A DNA stretch of 64,000 nt from UMGS172 sp964424555 (lineage in GTDB: Bacteria > Bacillota > Clostridia > Oscillospirales > Acutalibacteraceae). Positions 34,644-44,700 of this stretch are shown piece by piece. Position 1 is the stretch's first letter. Each line of letters starts with the position of its first letter. Made by a program: the position numbers and the translations under genes. The stretch covers positions 1 through 64,000 of the forward strand of contig CAYRIX010000001.1 of assembly GCA_964424555.1 (NCBI GenBank). Reading direction: 5' to 3'. Under the pieces are notes generated by a model, which saw only the letters and a program-made list of their open reading frames with translations, made no database searches and had not been told where the DNA came from.

Positions 34644-35459
34644 ATGTCACGGAGCTTGCCGAAAATATTGGGCTCAGGTATATTTGACACAAGTATTCGC
34701 ACCGAATACCGCTTCAAAAGCACCGAGCATCCAACGTCTCTACGAACGGTTCGGGAATATGAACTTGAGTTTTTTTGCGAAAACGGCGGAGTCTCGTTTG
34801 TCAACGGTCAACGGCACGAGATCAAAAAAGGTTGTATTCTGATAGCCTCACCCGGTGACAAGCGTCAGAGCCTTTTGCATTTCAAGGCGCTGTTTGTTCA
34901 TTTTTCGGTATCGGATGATCGGCTTTTGGAGCTTATATCATCGTTACCGAGGTTTATTGAAAACTGCGATCATGATAAATACAAGAAAATGTTCTCAGGC
35001 ATTTGCGACCCCGAACCAAGCTTTGACGATTACAGCGATATTATCGATGCAGGCAATCTTATAAACCTGCTTTACGCCTTGAGAAAGGACTGCACCGTCA
35101 ACACCGTCCGCAACGACCCTGCCGACAACACCCAATCGGCCGTCAACGCTTCGGTCGAGTATATTCGAAAGCATTACTCAGAGCCCTTAAATGCCGGAAT
35201 TTTGGCCAAAAGGTGTCATTTGAGCACCTCCTATTTTTACCGCGTGTTCACACAGGTGACCGACCTGTCTCCTAATGAGTTTATCACCCGAACACGGCTC
35301 ACGGCGGCTCAAAGCCTGCTTGCCTCCTGCGATATGCCGATAGTTGAAATAGCCGAGCGGTGCGGCTTTAACTCTCAAAGTTATTTCAGCTTCGTGTTTA
35401 AAGAACGCTTCGGTATATCACCAAAGGAATTCCGTAAAAAGCACTTTTATCAGATATAG
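34644..35459 (+). CDS. AraC family transcriptional regulator
   Basis: A 271-residue regulator with an N-terminal cupin-like sensing domain (about 1-150; FVNGQRHEIKKGCILIASPG) and a C-terminal pair of helix-turn-helix motifs (about 170-270; LAKRCHLSTSYFYRVF and IAERCGFNSQSYFSFVFKERFG, then SPKEFRKK). Start 34644 follows GAGGTG; an in-frame ATG at 34548 lacks a site and would run through operator B. It is divergent from GH16 and probably controls both that gene and the MBL-dehydratase operon in response to a sugar. Confidence 0.9.
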   Translation: MSRSLPKILGSGIFDTSIRTEYRFKSTEHPTSLRTVREYELEFFCENGGVSFVNGQRHEIKKGCILIASPGDKRQSLLHFKALFVHFSVSDDRLLELISSLPRFIENCDHDKYKKMFSGICDPEPSFDDYSDIIDAGNLINLLYALRKDCTVNTVRNDPADNTQSAVNASVEYIRKHYSEPLNAGILAKRCHLSTSYFYRVFTQVTDLSPNEFITRTRLTAAQSLLASCDMPIVEIAERCGFNSQSYFSFVFKERFGISPKEFRKKHFYQI

Positions 35460-35492
35460 ATTTACAAAATCGAAAGATTCCTCACCTTGTTC

Positions 35493-35545
35493 AAAATGAC
35501 GAACTGCTTCTGTCATTCTGAGCCGAAGGCGAAGAATCTTTTTAA
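35493..35545 (+). repeat. GTCATTCTGAGC-type intergenic repeat
   Basis: Contains TGTCATTCTGAGCC followed by GGCGAAGAATCTTT, with an imperfect inverted partner starting near 35474 (AAGATTCCTC). The same core is found at 50600-50625. It occupies the gap between the AraC and ibrB genes. Confidence 0.6.
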
Positions 35546-35563
35546 TTTTGTTTTTTCGGCTTT

Positions 35564-36103
35564 TTACTTGTAATAATCATCATCCACAGGGATCCACTCT
35601 TCTCCGAATTCAACATCCTTGAAAAGGGCGGTCAACCCTGTAAGCTGTTTAAGTCTCAGAATCTCGTCGGTATCCATCCCGAGGTGCTTGGATATCCAAG
35701 CATCCGACCGTCCGAGCTCATGCAGGTCCTTGATAATGTTGCTCATCAGGTCAACATCGTGGGAGCCTCGTGCTCGGTTATGACGGATAGTGCTGGCCAT
35801 TCTGTGGTCAAGCGGCTTATTGATGACCGAAACCGGCAGCATACCGCCCTCACGCTGACGGATGTCGGAATGCTCAAGCATAACACGGTAACGGTGGAAG
35901 CCGTCGACGATAACATACTTATCGTTTCCCTCATCGTAATAGCAAACGATAGGCATTGTGTAGCCATCCTCTTTTATGCTGTCATAAAGCAGCCTCATCT
36001 CGGGCGGTGCGACCGAGTTAGGATTATAAGCATTAGGGTGTATTTTCTCGATCGGCACCGATATTATATTGTAAACAGGACTTTTTCTTGACTTTTCTGA
36101 CAT
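35564..36103 (-). CDS. ibrB: IbrB-like ParB/Srx-fold protein
   Basis: A 179-residue protein with a ParB-like nuclease fold: PIEKIHPNAYNPNSV, LLYDSIKEDGYTMPIVCYY, YVIVDGFHRYRVM (equivalent to the GERR/GFHR box), then IRHNRARGSHDVDLMSNIIK and a helix-turn-helix-like LGRSDAWISKHLGMD. This is the pattern of IbrB. It overlaps the IbrA gene by one base. IbrA and IbrB of E. coli act together to raise expression of immunoglobulin-binding genes; their molecular activity is unsettled. It is unrelated in detail to the noc-type protein at 2.2 kb. Confidence 0.8.
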   Translation of the reverse strand: MSEKSRKSPVYNIISVPIEKIHPNAYNPNSVAPPEMRLLYDSIKEDGYTMPIVCYYDEGNDKYVIVDGFHRYRVMLEHSDIRQREGGMLPVSVINKPLDHRMASTIRHNRARGSHDVDLMSNIIKDLHELGRSDAWISKHLGMDTDEILRLKQLTGLTALFKDVEFGEEWIPVDDDYYK

Positions 36104-37422
36104 TATTCGGTCACCACCTTACTGTACTGTTCTTTCAAGATACTAATATTTTTTTGTTGCTCACGTGTTAGGCCAAACCCCATAAACCTGCAGGTATGGT
36201 CATTTTTCAAGATACAGTAGCACATTCTCTTCCAACTCGGAACATCCTTCGACGATTTGATGTCATCGGTGTGGTCGGGTATCTTGCCGATAAAAATGAC
36301 CCTCGAAAGCTTCATGTTGGTATAGTTAGACACGCCGTTCAATTTAACGTTGTAGCCACGTTCACGCAGCTCCTCAATGACATTGTCTTCAAGTCCGCCG
36401 CCTGTTGTATGCCAAAATTCAATAGAGGTCTTGAACTTCTTTATGTAGTTGTTGCGAAGCTTAGGCGGAAGAGTGGACAGAAGGAATTTGGTATACGATT
36501 CCCATGTGTGTCCCTCAGGCAGTGTGAGGTTGCGATACCCCATCGCCTTAGTCTTGCTGTAGATGGCGGCGAAATTAGCACCCTTAACACGTCCCACCAG
36601 CTTGGCCCACATCTGAGGGTCAATAACTCGGTAGAGGTTAAGGCTTTCCTTGGCGTAATCATTAAACGGAGATGCAACTCGCATCTGATCGGGCTTTAAG
36701 CCTGCCATGTAAAACATATCATACAGATTATTATACTCAAAACCGAATTTCCCGTAGGCATGCCACACATCGCACATTGACCAATCGTATATCGGAGATG
36801 CGGTCCACATATTTTTGAACTGATTGGTTATCCAACACTTGTCTTTATATGCGTACTTTTTATTAAGCACACCGCTGTAACGCTGTAATGACTCGTCGGC
36901 ACGCATACCCAAAAGGCATATGGTCTTCTTGTTGCCGTGAGCCTTGCGATACCACCGTCCAAACTGCTTGGCCAGATCCTCCTGATGCATGCGGTAGCGG
37001 TAGGTGGTTATGGGATTGTTCTCAAGATTTATAACATATTTATGCCGAGGCATCGGCCTGCACCATGACTCCTTTTTTGTATCATCCCACGGATACCAAA
37101 ACATTTCATAGCTTGAAAGTGCTGTTCTCGTGGCCATAGGCAGACAGACCCAATACGGTTCAACCTCATGTTTTATGCGCTCAAAGGTTCGCTCGACATA
37201 ATCCGTAGTGAACTGATACTGTGCCTCAAAATCCTGATGAAACACCCCTATCTTCTTGTCGGGGTAGTATTTTCTTTGAAAATCTAAGGTCAGCTCCAGT
37301 AAAATACCGCTGTCCTTACCGCCCGAAAAGGATACATATATATTGTCAAATTCCTCGAAGATGAACCTCAGACGCTCCTGCAGAGCATCATAAACATTCA
37401 GCCCCGTGTACTTTCTCATCAT
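36103..37422 (-). CDS. ibrA: IbrA-like PAPS reductase-family protein (DUF3440)
   Basis: A 439-residue PP-loop ATPase-like protein. The N-terminal domain (about 1-240) has the PP-loop S33-GGKDS and follows the PAPS reductase/DndC fold; later parts include LGMRADESLQRY and the metal-like cysteines in KRMCYCILKNDHTC near the C-terminus. The C-terminal half matches the DUF3440 layout of IbrA. The catalytic cysteine tail of true PAPS reductases is not seen, so adenylylation or thiolation chemistry on another substrate is more likely. One-base overlap with ibrB means tight co-translation. Confidence 0.8.
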   Translation of the reverse strand: MMRKYTGLNVYDALQERLRFIFEEFDNIYVSFSGGKDSGILLELTLDFQRKYYPDKKIGVFHQDFEAQYQFTTDYVERTFERIKHEVEPYWVCLPMATRTALSSYEMFWYPWDDTKKESWCRPMPRHKYVINLENNPITTYRYRMHQEDLAKQFGRWYRKAHGNKKTICLLGMRADESLQRYSGVLNKKYAYKDKCWITNQFKNMWTASPIYDWSMCDVWHAYGKFGFEYNNLYDMFYMAGLKPDQMRVASPFNDYAKESLNLYRVIDPQMWAKLVGRVKGANFAAIYSKTKAMGYRNLTLPEGHTWESYTKFLLSTLPPKLRNNYIKKFKTSIEFWHTTGGGLEDNVIEELRERGYNVKLNGVSNYTNMKLSRVIFIGKIPDHTDDIKSSKDVPSWKRMCYCILKNDHTCRFMGFGLTREQQKNISILKEQYSKVVTE

Positions 37423-37568
37423 TGGAAATATTTACCTCTGTTTCCATAATATTACAATTATTATAATGCTTTTTGGTGCCGATTTCAAGTTTTTCGACAA
37501 ATTAGGCACATAAAATTTACTATAAAGCGACAAATTCAGGCCGTATCACACTTTTTTCGCCTTTTTGC

Positions 37569-37597
37569 TTGATTTTCATTCTTAAAGCATATATAAT
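37569..37597 (+). promoter_or_regulatory. Promoter of lysine riboswitch-NhaC transcript
   Basis: TTGATT (37569-37574), 17 bases, TATAAT (37592-37597), just before the aptamer. Confidence 0.7.
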
Positions 37598-37606
37598 CTT
37601 TTTTGT

Positions 37607-37775
37607 AAGGATAGAGGCGCGGTTCTTATTAGTAGTGCGGCGCACAAGTTCGGAAAAGCTCTGCACGAAAGGAAGCACCGCCGAAACCGTAACGCTTTTT
37701 CCGAAGCTTTGCGGTTGGGACATAGTAAAACATGCTATGTACTGTCACATGTTTGTGGAGAGCTATCACACCTTT
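37607..37775 (+). promoter_or_regulatory. Lysine riboswitch (L box)
   Basis: The stretch carries the L-box core in order: GATAGAGGCGCG, TTAGTAGT, GGAAAAG, CGCCGAA, GGTTGGGACAT and the closing ACTGTCACA ... GAGAGCTATC. GATAG (37610-37614) pairs with CTATC (37763-37767) to close P1. Upstream promoter and downstream terminator complete a transcriptional switch: lysine binding would favour the terminator and turn the transporter off. An apparent ORF across this region is not a gene. Confidence 0.92.
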
Positions 37776-37783
37776 TTGTATTT

Positions 37784-37821
37784 AAAAGCTGTGGTGCGCC
37801 ACAGCTTTTGCTTTTATTTTT
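37784..37821 (+). terminator. Riboswitch-controlled terminator
   Basis: The stem AAAAGCTGTGG/CCACAGCTTTT with loop TGCG is followed by a T-rich tract, 25 bases before the NhaC start. It is the expression platform of the lysine riboswitch. Confidence 0.85.
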
Positions 37822-37845
37822 GCAAAACATTGAGGAGGAATTTTT

Positions 37846-39660
37846 ATGAAACTGCGACCCACAAGACGCAAGAGATGGGTAACCGTTGCTTTGATGTGCC
37901 TCATCGTATTCACGATCACTTCCCTTTGCATATCTGCTTCGGCAACCAATCTCGATCAAATTTATGAGACATCCACCGTAACAGTGGATGACACTCAGTA
38001 CGACCTCACACAGAACATTTTTGATGAGGAGTTTGAGGGTAACGACGCTTTGGACTATGTCAACAATTATGACACCAACGTCAACGCCGACCCCAACTTT
38101 GACGAGAACCTGAACGTCGCCTTAGACAAGGTACGTGAGGAAATCCCCTTCTTCTCGACCATCTGGTCATTGCTCCCGCCTATTATCGCTATTGTGCTGG
38201 CGCTTATCACCAAGGAAGTGTACTCTTCCTTGTTCGTGGGTATTTTGGCAGGCGGTCTGCTTTACTCCAACTTTGGATTCGAGGGCACCGTCACCCATGT
38301 TTTGTCCGACGGATTTATTGCATCAATTTCCGATTCCTACAACGTAGGTATTCTGGTATTCCTTGTAATGCTCGGCGCTTTGGTCGCCATGATGAACAAG
38401 GCAGGCGGCTCGGCAGCCTTCGGACGTTGGGCAACCAAGCACATTAAGACAAGAGTCGGCGCACAGCTTGCCACCATCGCTTTAGGTGTTCTCATCTTTA
38501 TTGATGACTATTTCAACTGCCTTACCGTCGGTTCGGTCATGCGCCCCGTTACCGACAAGCAGAACATCTCACGTGCAAAATTAGCTTACATTATCGACTC
38601 CACTGCAGCTCCCGTCTGCATTATCGCTCCCATTTCTTCTTGGGCAGCAGCCGTTTCGGGCTTTGCCGCAGGTGCAGGTGAGGACAGCGGTATGTCGCTC
38701 TTCATCCACGCTATCCCCTACAACTTCTATGCATTGCTTACTATTGCCATGCTCGTCTTCCTTGCTGTGACCGGATTTGATTACGGACCGATGAAGAAGC
38801 ATGAGGACAACGCTAAAAACGGCGACCTCTTCTCTGCGGGTGTAAAGGACGCCGTCGAGGCCCTGCCCGAGAATCCCAGAGGCCGTGTATGTGACCTTGT
38901 GGTTCCCGTCGTATTCCTCGTTATTGCCTGCGTCATAGGAATGATCTACTCAGGCGGCTTCTTCTCGGGAGAGGATTTCATCACTGCATTCTCCAACAGT
39001 GACGCTTCGGTCGGTTTGATGTACGGTTCGTTCTTCGCTGTTATCTTTGCCGTTATTTTCTTCATGCTCCGCCGTGTGCTTTCCTTCAAGGCTTGCATGG
39101 AATCAATCCCCGAAGGCTTCAAGGCAATGGTTCCTGCCATTATGATACTCATTTGCGCATGGACCTTAAAGGCAATGACCGACTCTATAGGTGCTAATGT
39201 ATTTATTGCTGACTTTATACAGAATTCGGCAATGGGCTTGCAGAACTTCCTGCCTGCAATCATATTCCTCATCGCTGTCGGACTTTCGTTTGCAACAGGT
39301 ACCTCTTGGGGAACCTTCGGCATCCTTATCCCGATCGTTTTGAGCGTATTCAATCAGGGCGGCGAGATCTCGGTTATCGCCATTTCGGCCTGTATGGCAG
39401 GTGCTGTCTGCGGTGACCACTGCTCACCCATTTCGGATACCACAATCATGGCTTCGGCAGGCGGTCAGTGTAACCACATTAACCACGTTTCTACCCAGTT
39501 GCCCTATGCACTTACCGTAGCAGGAGTTTCTTTTGTCTGCTACATCATCACAGGCTTTATCCAGAATTGGATGATAGCTCTGCCTATTGCACTTGTGCTT
39601 ATGATAGGAACTCTGTTCATTATCAAGCTTGTTTCGGGCAAAAAGGGTGCTAAAGCCTGA
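37846..39660 (+). CDS. NhaC-family transporter, probable lysine transporter
   Basis: A 604-residue NhaC-family secondary transporter. The core (about 105-600) has some twelve membrane segments with the family stretches GALVAMMNKAGGSAAFG, IFIDDYFNCLTVGSVMRPVTD and AGAVCGDHCSPISDTTIMAS. Control by a lysine riboswitch and known lysine-regulon NhaC homologues point to lysine uptake or exchange rather than Na+/H+ exchange. An odd N-terminus precedes the core: a cleavable-looking signal sequence (residues 1-33, ending SASAT) and about 70 acidic residues. The ATG follows GAGGAGG. A terminator follows. Confidence 0.88.
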   Translation: MKLRPTRRKRWVTVALMCLIVFTITSLCISASATNLDQIYETSTVTVDDTQYDLTQNIFDEEFEGNDALDYVNNYDTNVNADPNFDENLNVALDKVREEIPFFSTIWSLLPPIIAIVLALITKEVYSSLFVGILAGGLLYSNFGFEGTVTHVLSDGFIASISDSYNVGILVFLVMLGALVAMMNKAGGSAAFGRWATKHIKTRVGAQLATIALGVLIFIDDYFNCLTVGSVMRPVTDKQNISRAKLAYIIDSTAAPVCIIAPISSWAAAVSGFAAGAGEDSGMSLFIHAIPYNFYALLTIAMLVFLAVTGFDYGPMKKHEDNAKNGDLFSAGVKDAVEALPENPRGRVCDLVVPVVFLVIACVIGMIYSGGFFSGEDFITAFSNSDASVGLMYGSFFAVIFAVIFFMLRRVLSFKACMESIPEGFKAMVPAIMILICAWTLKAMTDSIGANVFIADFIQNSAMGLQNFLPAIIFLIAVGLSFATGTSWGTFGILIPIVLSVFNQGGEISVIAISACMAGAVCGDHCSPISDTTIMASAGGQCNHINHVSTQLPYALTVAGVSFVCYIITGFIQNWMIALPIALVLMIGTLFIIKLVSGKKGAKA

Positions 39661-39688
39661 TTTAGATAAGCTTCAATAGTTCAATCCT

Positions 39689-39716
39689 ACCGCCATCCTT
39701 TGGGATGGCGGTTTTG
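39689..39716 (+). terminator. Terminator after NhaC gene
   Basis: A 10-bp stem ACCGCCATCC/GGATGGCGGT with a short T/G loop is followed by TTTGTT. Confidence 0.75.
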
Positions 39717-39767
39717 TTATCTACATGTTATACGATATTACAAACAAATTATATTTTTCGCTTGATT

Positions 39768-39795
39768 TTGTCAATCGTTGGGTGTAGTATATACT
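39768..39795 (+). promoter_or_regulatory. Promoter of HAD-AraC operon
   Basis: TTGTCA (39768-39773), 16-base spacer, TATACT (39790-39795), 28 bases before the HAD gene with its AAGGAG site. Confidence 0.5.
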
Positions 39796-39823
39796 TGTAA
39801 CATCGTAAATAAGGAGAATTGCT

Positions 39824-40534
39824 ATGCCAATAAAAACCGTACTATTTGACCTTGACGGAACCCTGCTTCCCATGGATCAAGAAGAATTCACAAAGATATA
39901 TTTTAAGAATTTGAGCGTAAAAGCCGCCTCGTTGGGCTATGAACCAAGCGGTATTCCAAAAAGCATTTGGGACTGCGTTGTCGAAATGGTTAAAAACGAC
40001 GGCCGCAGTTCTAACTGTCAGGTGTTTTGGGACAAATTCTGCGAAATATACGGCCCCGAGGCAATAAAGGATAAGCCCCGACTTGATGAGTTTTATTCCA
40101 ATGAATTCAACAAAGCAAAGGAGGCTTGCGGTTTTGCACCTCAGGCGGCAGAAATAATAGCCCTGCTCAAATCCAAGGGTGTTAATGCAGTTCTTGCTAC
40201 CAATCCACTGTTCCCTGCAGTTGCTACCGAAAACCGCATAAAATGGGCAGGTCTTAATGCTTCGGATTTTCTGCTTTATACAACATACGAAAACTCAAGC
40301 TTCTGCAAGCCTAATCCCAAGTACTATATTGAAATCATCGAAAAGCTTGGACTTGATCCGAAAGAGTGCCTTATGGTCGGAAATGATGTAACCGAGGATA
40401 TGGTGGCACAAACTCTGGGAATGAAGGTGTTTTTGCTGACCGACTGCGTGATAAACAAAGAAAACAGGGATATCAACGCTTACCCCCACGGCGGATTTAC
40501 AGAGCTCAAAGGTTATATTGAAGAAAACTGTTGA
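39824..40534 (+). CDS. HAD family phosphatase
   Basis: A 236-residue haloacid dehalogenase-superfamily hydrolase. Motif I is D9-L-D11 (FDLDGTLLP), motif II lies near VLATNPL, and motifs III/IV are KPNPKYY and MVGNDVTEDM. A helical cap sits between motifs I and II, as in subfamily I (phosphoglycolate- or nucleotidase-like). It is followed nine bases later by an AraC regulator in one transcript. Substrate is unknown. Confidence 0.85.
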   Translation: MPIKTVLFDLDGTLLPMDQEEFTKIYFKNLSVKAASLGYEPSGIPKSIWDCVVEMVKNDGRSSNCQVFWDKFCEIYGPEAIKDKPRLDEFYSNEFNKAKEACGFAPQAAEIIALLKSKGVNAVLATNPLFPAVATENRIKWAGLNASDFLLYTTYENSSFCKPNPKYYIEIIEKLGLDPKECLMVGNDVTEDMVAQTLGMKVFLLTDCVINKENRDINAYPHGGFTELKGYIEENC

Positions 40535-40543
40535 GGTGACAGT

Positions 40544-41485
40544 ATGGAAGATTGGCAGAAAGAACGGTGTGACCCCAGTAATTTTCGTGGTGATGACCAT
40601 GAAAATCCTACCCCTGAGACACCCATCAACATACGCTCAGTGTATACCGTCCGTCATTTTGAACTGCCCGCAAGATATAACTATGATCACCCGTATGACA
40701 TACATGAGGAATACGAGCTGATATACGTTGAAAAAGGCGTGTTTCTTGACACCAGTGAAAGCAAAACTGTAACTATGCATGCAGGTGATGCGGTTATTTA
40801 CGGACGTGGCTACCGCCACAAAAACAACTGCGACGGTGAGCACTCGGCATCAACCTTTATTGCATCTTTTTTGTGTGACAGTGCTCTTTTGCGTGAATAT
40901 TTTCCCGATAAATCGAGAACATTTTTACATATCACCCCCGAGCAGCGTAAGATCTTAGCGGCTGCCTTTGATGCAGGCGTAAAGTCATATGATATTAACG
41001 GGCATCTGTGCCGTCTTAAATCGCAACCGCCCCATATCAACCGACAGATATACATAAACTATATCGAAATACTGCTTTTACAGCTCATTAAAACATTAAG
41101 TAAGGAAAAGACCACGGAAAAGATATTCTTTGAGCACGATGACGACCACAACGAGGTCACCTCACTGGTCATTGAGTTCCTTGAGAGCAGAGTGTATTCA
41201 TCGGTCAGTATTGAGGAGATATGCAAAGCAGTAGGCTACAGTCGGGGGCATATATGCAGTCACTTCAAAAAGGATACAGGTAAAACGGTTAATGCCTATT
41301 TTCAGCTTTTGAAGATTGAAGAGGCGAAACGCCTGATATTAGAGACCAATCAGGATTTCGGCGCTATATCCGAGACCCTCGGTTACAGCAATCCACAGTA
41401 TTTTAATAAGGTGTTCCGACAGCTAACGGGACACACACCCGGACATTTCAGAAAAACCATTTTCAAGGGATCATTAGAATCCTGA
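40544..41485 (+). CDS. AraC family transcriptional regulator
   Basis: A 313-residue regulator with an N-terminal cupin sensing domain (about 35-130; HPYDIHEEYELIYVEKG and MHAGDAVIYGRGYRH) and two C-terminal helix-turn-helix motifs (about 210-305; ICKAVGYSRGHICSHFKKDTG and ISETLGYSNPQYFNKVFRQLTG, then TPGHFRK). It has a GAGGTGACAG ribosome site. It is upstream of the three metallophosphoesterase genes, on the same strand, but a terminator lies in between, so it could act on them in trans. It is not closely similar to the AraC protein at 34.6 kb. Confidence 0.9.
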   Translation: MEDWQKERCDPSNFRGDDHENPTPETPINIRSVYTVRHFELPARYNYDHPYDIHEEYELIYVEKGVFLDTSESKTVTMHAGDAVIYGRGYRHKNNCDGEHSASTFIASFLCDSALLREYFPDKSRTFLHITPEQRKILAAAFDAGVKSYDINGHLCRLKSQPPHINRQIYINYIEILLLQLIKTLSKEKTTEKIFFEHDDDHNEVTSLVIEFLESRVYSSVSIEEICKAVGYSRGHICSHFKKDTGKTVNAYFQLLKIEEAKRLILETNQDFGAISETLGYSNPQYFNKVFRQLTGHTPGHFRKTIFKGSLES

Positions 41486-41510
41486 AAGCAAAACAGTTAA
41501 TATAGACTAA

Positions 41511-41549
41511 GCCACCCACAGCCAAAGCAAGCTGTGGGTGGTATTTTTA
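41511..41549 (+). terminator. Terminator after AraC gene
   Basis: A perfect 11-bp stem CCACCCACAGC/GCTGTGGGTGG with an eight-base loop is followed by TATTTTTA. Confidence 0.85.
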
Positions 41550-41741
41550 TCGCATAGTATAGCTTTGGAAGAAAATTACAAATAATTTGTCATTAATTAG
41601 TAAGTTTCATCATAACTTACAATTATTATACGATTTTATAATTTTTGTGCACTTTCAGACCTTTTATTGCCGTTTCGTATACTTTATAATGAGATTGTAT
41701 CAATATCGGTTGATTTCTAAATATTATAGGAGGTGTTTCTT

Positions 41742-44700
41742 TTGACAACACATTTCAAGAAAACAATCAGTATCGCTGTCGCACTGGTTATGTTATTGAC
41801 CATGTGCCTGTCGGCACCGTTGACTGTTTCGGCCGCTACGGTTTCAGTCACGGTAAACAACTCAGGAACCGTCTACACGGTCAACGCTACCGTTGGCGAG
41901 GAGCTTGCCGCCCCGACCGAGAGAGCGAACGGCATGTCCTTCCTCGGTTGGTATTCCGACCCTGAATGCACCGAAGAATACGGTGTTGTTCAGGAAAACG
42001 AGACCAGAAAGGCCTACGCCAAGTATCCGAGCACATACATTCCTTTTAATGAAAAGGAATATGAGGTGGGCTCTACCATCCGTGATAACAGCGGTAGTTA
42101 TTCGGGTGCTTACGTGAGCTCGGTCGTTATCGACCCCGATGATGCCGATAACAAGGTCTTCAAGCTACACAGTAACGATTTGTATGCAACGGTTATGCTA
42201 CCACTCTATGATGATGCAGATGCCGCAAAATATCAGTTGGTTGAGGGACACAGCTATACCATTTCCTTCAAGTACAAGATCCCCGATTCCTTGACCGTAT
42301 CCACCGTCGGTCTCAGAATCACTCAGGGCGATTCCTGTGCAAGCTCTGGTGCCAAAAGAAAGGCTCTTGACAGTGAAACCAAAAAAACTATAACAGTAAG
42401 TGATCTCACCGTTGGACAGTGGTACACCTATACTGCTTACTTCACTCCCACCGCAACCTCTACCTATACAAGCCCAATGATATCGTTATACTGTGAAGGT
42501 ACAGCCAGTGCAGCTTTCGGTGCCGCCAATTACGCTTATTTCGACGACGTTGTCATCACCGATAACGATGCAGAATACGATATAGAAATCGATAACACTT
42601 ATACCAGTTTTGAGGGCTGCACCGTTAATTATGACGGCGGTTTTAGTTCGTCGACCTCGGCAAGCATTTCGACCGAGGCGGCTCACAGCGGCGATTCTTC
42701 GCTGAAGATCGCTCCCTCGGGCGCTAACAAATACCGTTCTTATGCTTACAATGCGCCTTCTTCGGCGTTGAAGCTCGATTCGTACACCAAGTATACCATT
42801 AGCTACTGGTACATGGCAACCGCTGTTGCAGGCAGCTATACCAATATTTTCACGACCCTGAACGGTAGTGGTAATGTCTGGGATACCAATACACAGCTCG
42901 ATGAGACCTCTATTCACGATTCGGCCCTGAACGAGTGGCATAAGGTCGAGTTCACCGTTATCTCGGGCGATTGCAGCAGTCAGGCCTACCTCACCTTCGG
43001 CCTGCATACCGCCGCCGCAGGTACCGTTGTTTACATTGACGACGTTTCGGTGACCGCCGTTGAGTATATCGGTATGCACGATTATTACTGTGATTTCAGC
43101 GCCGATTTCTCATTCTATAAAACTCTAAAAAGCAACGGAGATTGGCCGTATTATTCCTCTAACGTCAACTTCAACACCGACGACGGTGTGCTTTACTTCC
43201 CCTCCACCCACACCGGAACACCCTCTCTGTCCAGTGCCGGTTGGATTCAGCATTTCGCTCCGTATGACGGCAACGGCTACTATCAGTTTGAGGCCAACAC
43301 GTCTTACCGTGTTGTAGTCCGTTATAAGCAGACCGCTGCAACCGATACCAACACGGGTTACTTTTCCATCGGTACAAAGACCACCATTCCTAAATCGGAA
43401 ACCATAAAATCGTTGGTCATCAACAACCTTGTCGGAGATACCGAGTGGAAGGAATACACCTTCGATTTTGTTACCGACGATCTTTCCTCGGGTCAGTACC
43501 TCACTCTGACCTTCGGTTCAAAAGACGGCTCCCTTGTTGAATATGAGGTCGATTATGTCAAGGTCACCAAGGGTCCCTTCATCAACAACAACGGCGTTAT
43601 TTCCAAAAACACTACCGCTGCAGGCTATGAGATAGCAACTCCCGCCTATGATACCGATAAGTACAGCTTTATCGGCTGGTACTCCGACCCCGGGTGCACT
43701 CAGCCCTTTGGCGTGGTTCGTGAGAACGAGACCAGAACCGCTTATGCACGTTATAACAAGACGGTCATCACCTTCTCTGAGGCAGAATTCACCCGCAAGG
43801 TAACCTACCGTGATGACAGTGAAGACTACGGTGGTTATGAAAGCGGAATCGTGCTTGATCCCACCAACGCTACAAATAAGGTATTCAAGCTTCACAACCC
43901 CAACATCTGGTCGAACTTTGTAATTCCCGTTTACGATGCAAAGGGTGTCGCGGGCTATCCTTTGATCGACAGCGTTGAATACACGGTAACGGTTGACTTT
44001 ATGATACCCGAAACCGTTACTGCCGAGACACTGGATATCCGCATGATTACAGGTCCTTTAAGTGAAGACGGCATTGGAAGAATGACCTATGAAGCAACAA
44101 GCGAGGTATACAACATTTCCGAGCTTGAGGCAGGCAAGTGGTATACCTATACCGCAACCTTTACGGTTGCCGCAGGCACCAGCGCTTCTTACCCCTATCC
44201 TCTTATTCGATTCCAGTATGACGGTAACGGCGCTTCCGCAACCACAGAGTTTGCTGTCAACAACTATGTATACTTTGACAATGTCACAGTTTACAACGCC
44301 GCACAGTTTGTAGATGTCACACTGAACAACCGCGGTTCTGTCTCCACTGTTGAAACGATCGTCGGAGCCGAGCTTCCTGCAGTGAACAGCAATCTTGACG
44401 AGCAGGTATTCCTCGGCTGGTACTCCGACCCCGAGTGCACCACGGAATACGGTACGGTTCAGGCCGATGAGACCCGCACCGCTTACGCAAAATATGATGT
44501 CACCAAGATCACCTTCGGAAGTGGCAACAAGCAATTAAACGCAGGAGACACCTACAGCGTTCCCTGCTACGACGGTGTTGAGAACACCCTGAACCTTGAG
44601 GCCGGCAAGACCTATGCCATGCGCTTTATCTATAAGCAGCTTGAGGGCTCTGCCGCAGGCAAGCTCTCGGTACTCGGCAACGAGCTGACGTTTGATGCTT

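Noticed and set aside
35564..37422. DNA phosphorothioation (Dnd/Ssp) system
   Set aside because: Only DndC- and DndB-like folds are present; cysteine desulfurase, DndD, DndE and restriction genes are absent, and the details fit IbrA/IbrB better.
37569..37967. Apparent 132-codon plus-strand ORF across the region before the NhaC gene
   Set aside because: It is covered by a lysine riboswitch and its terminator, overlaps the NhaC start in another frame, and has no family features.
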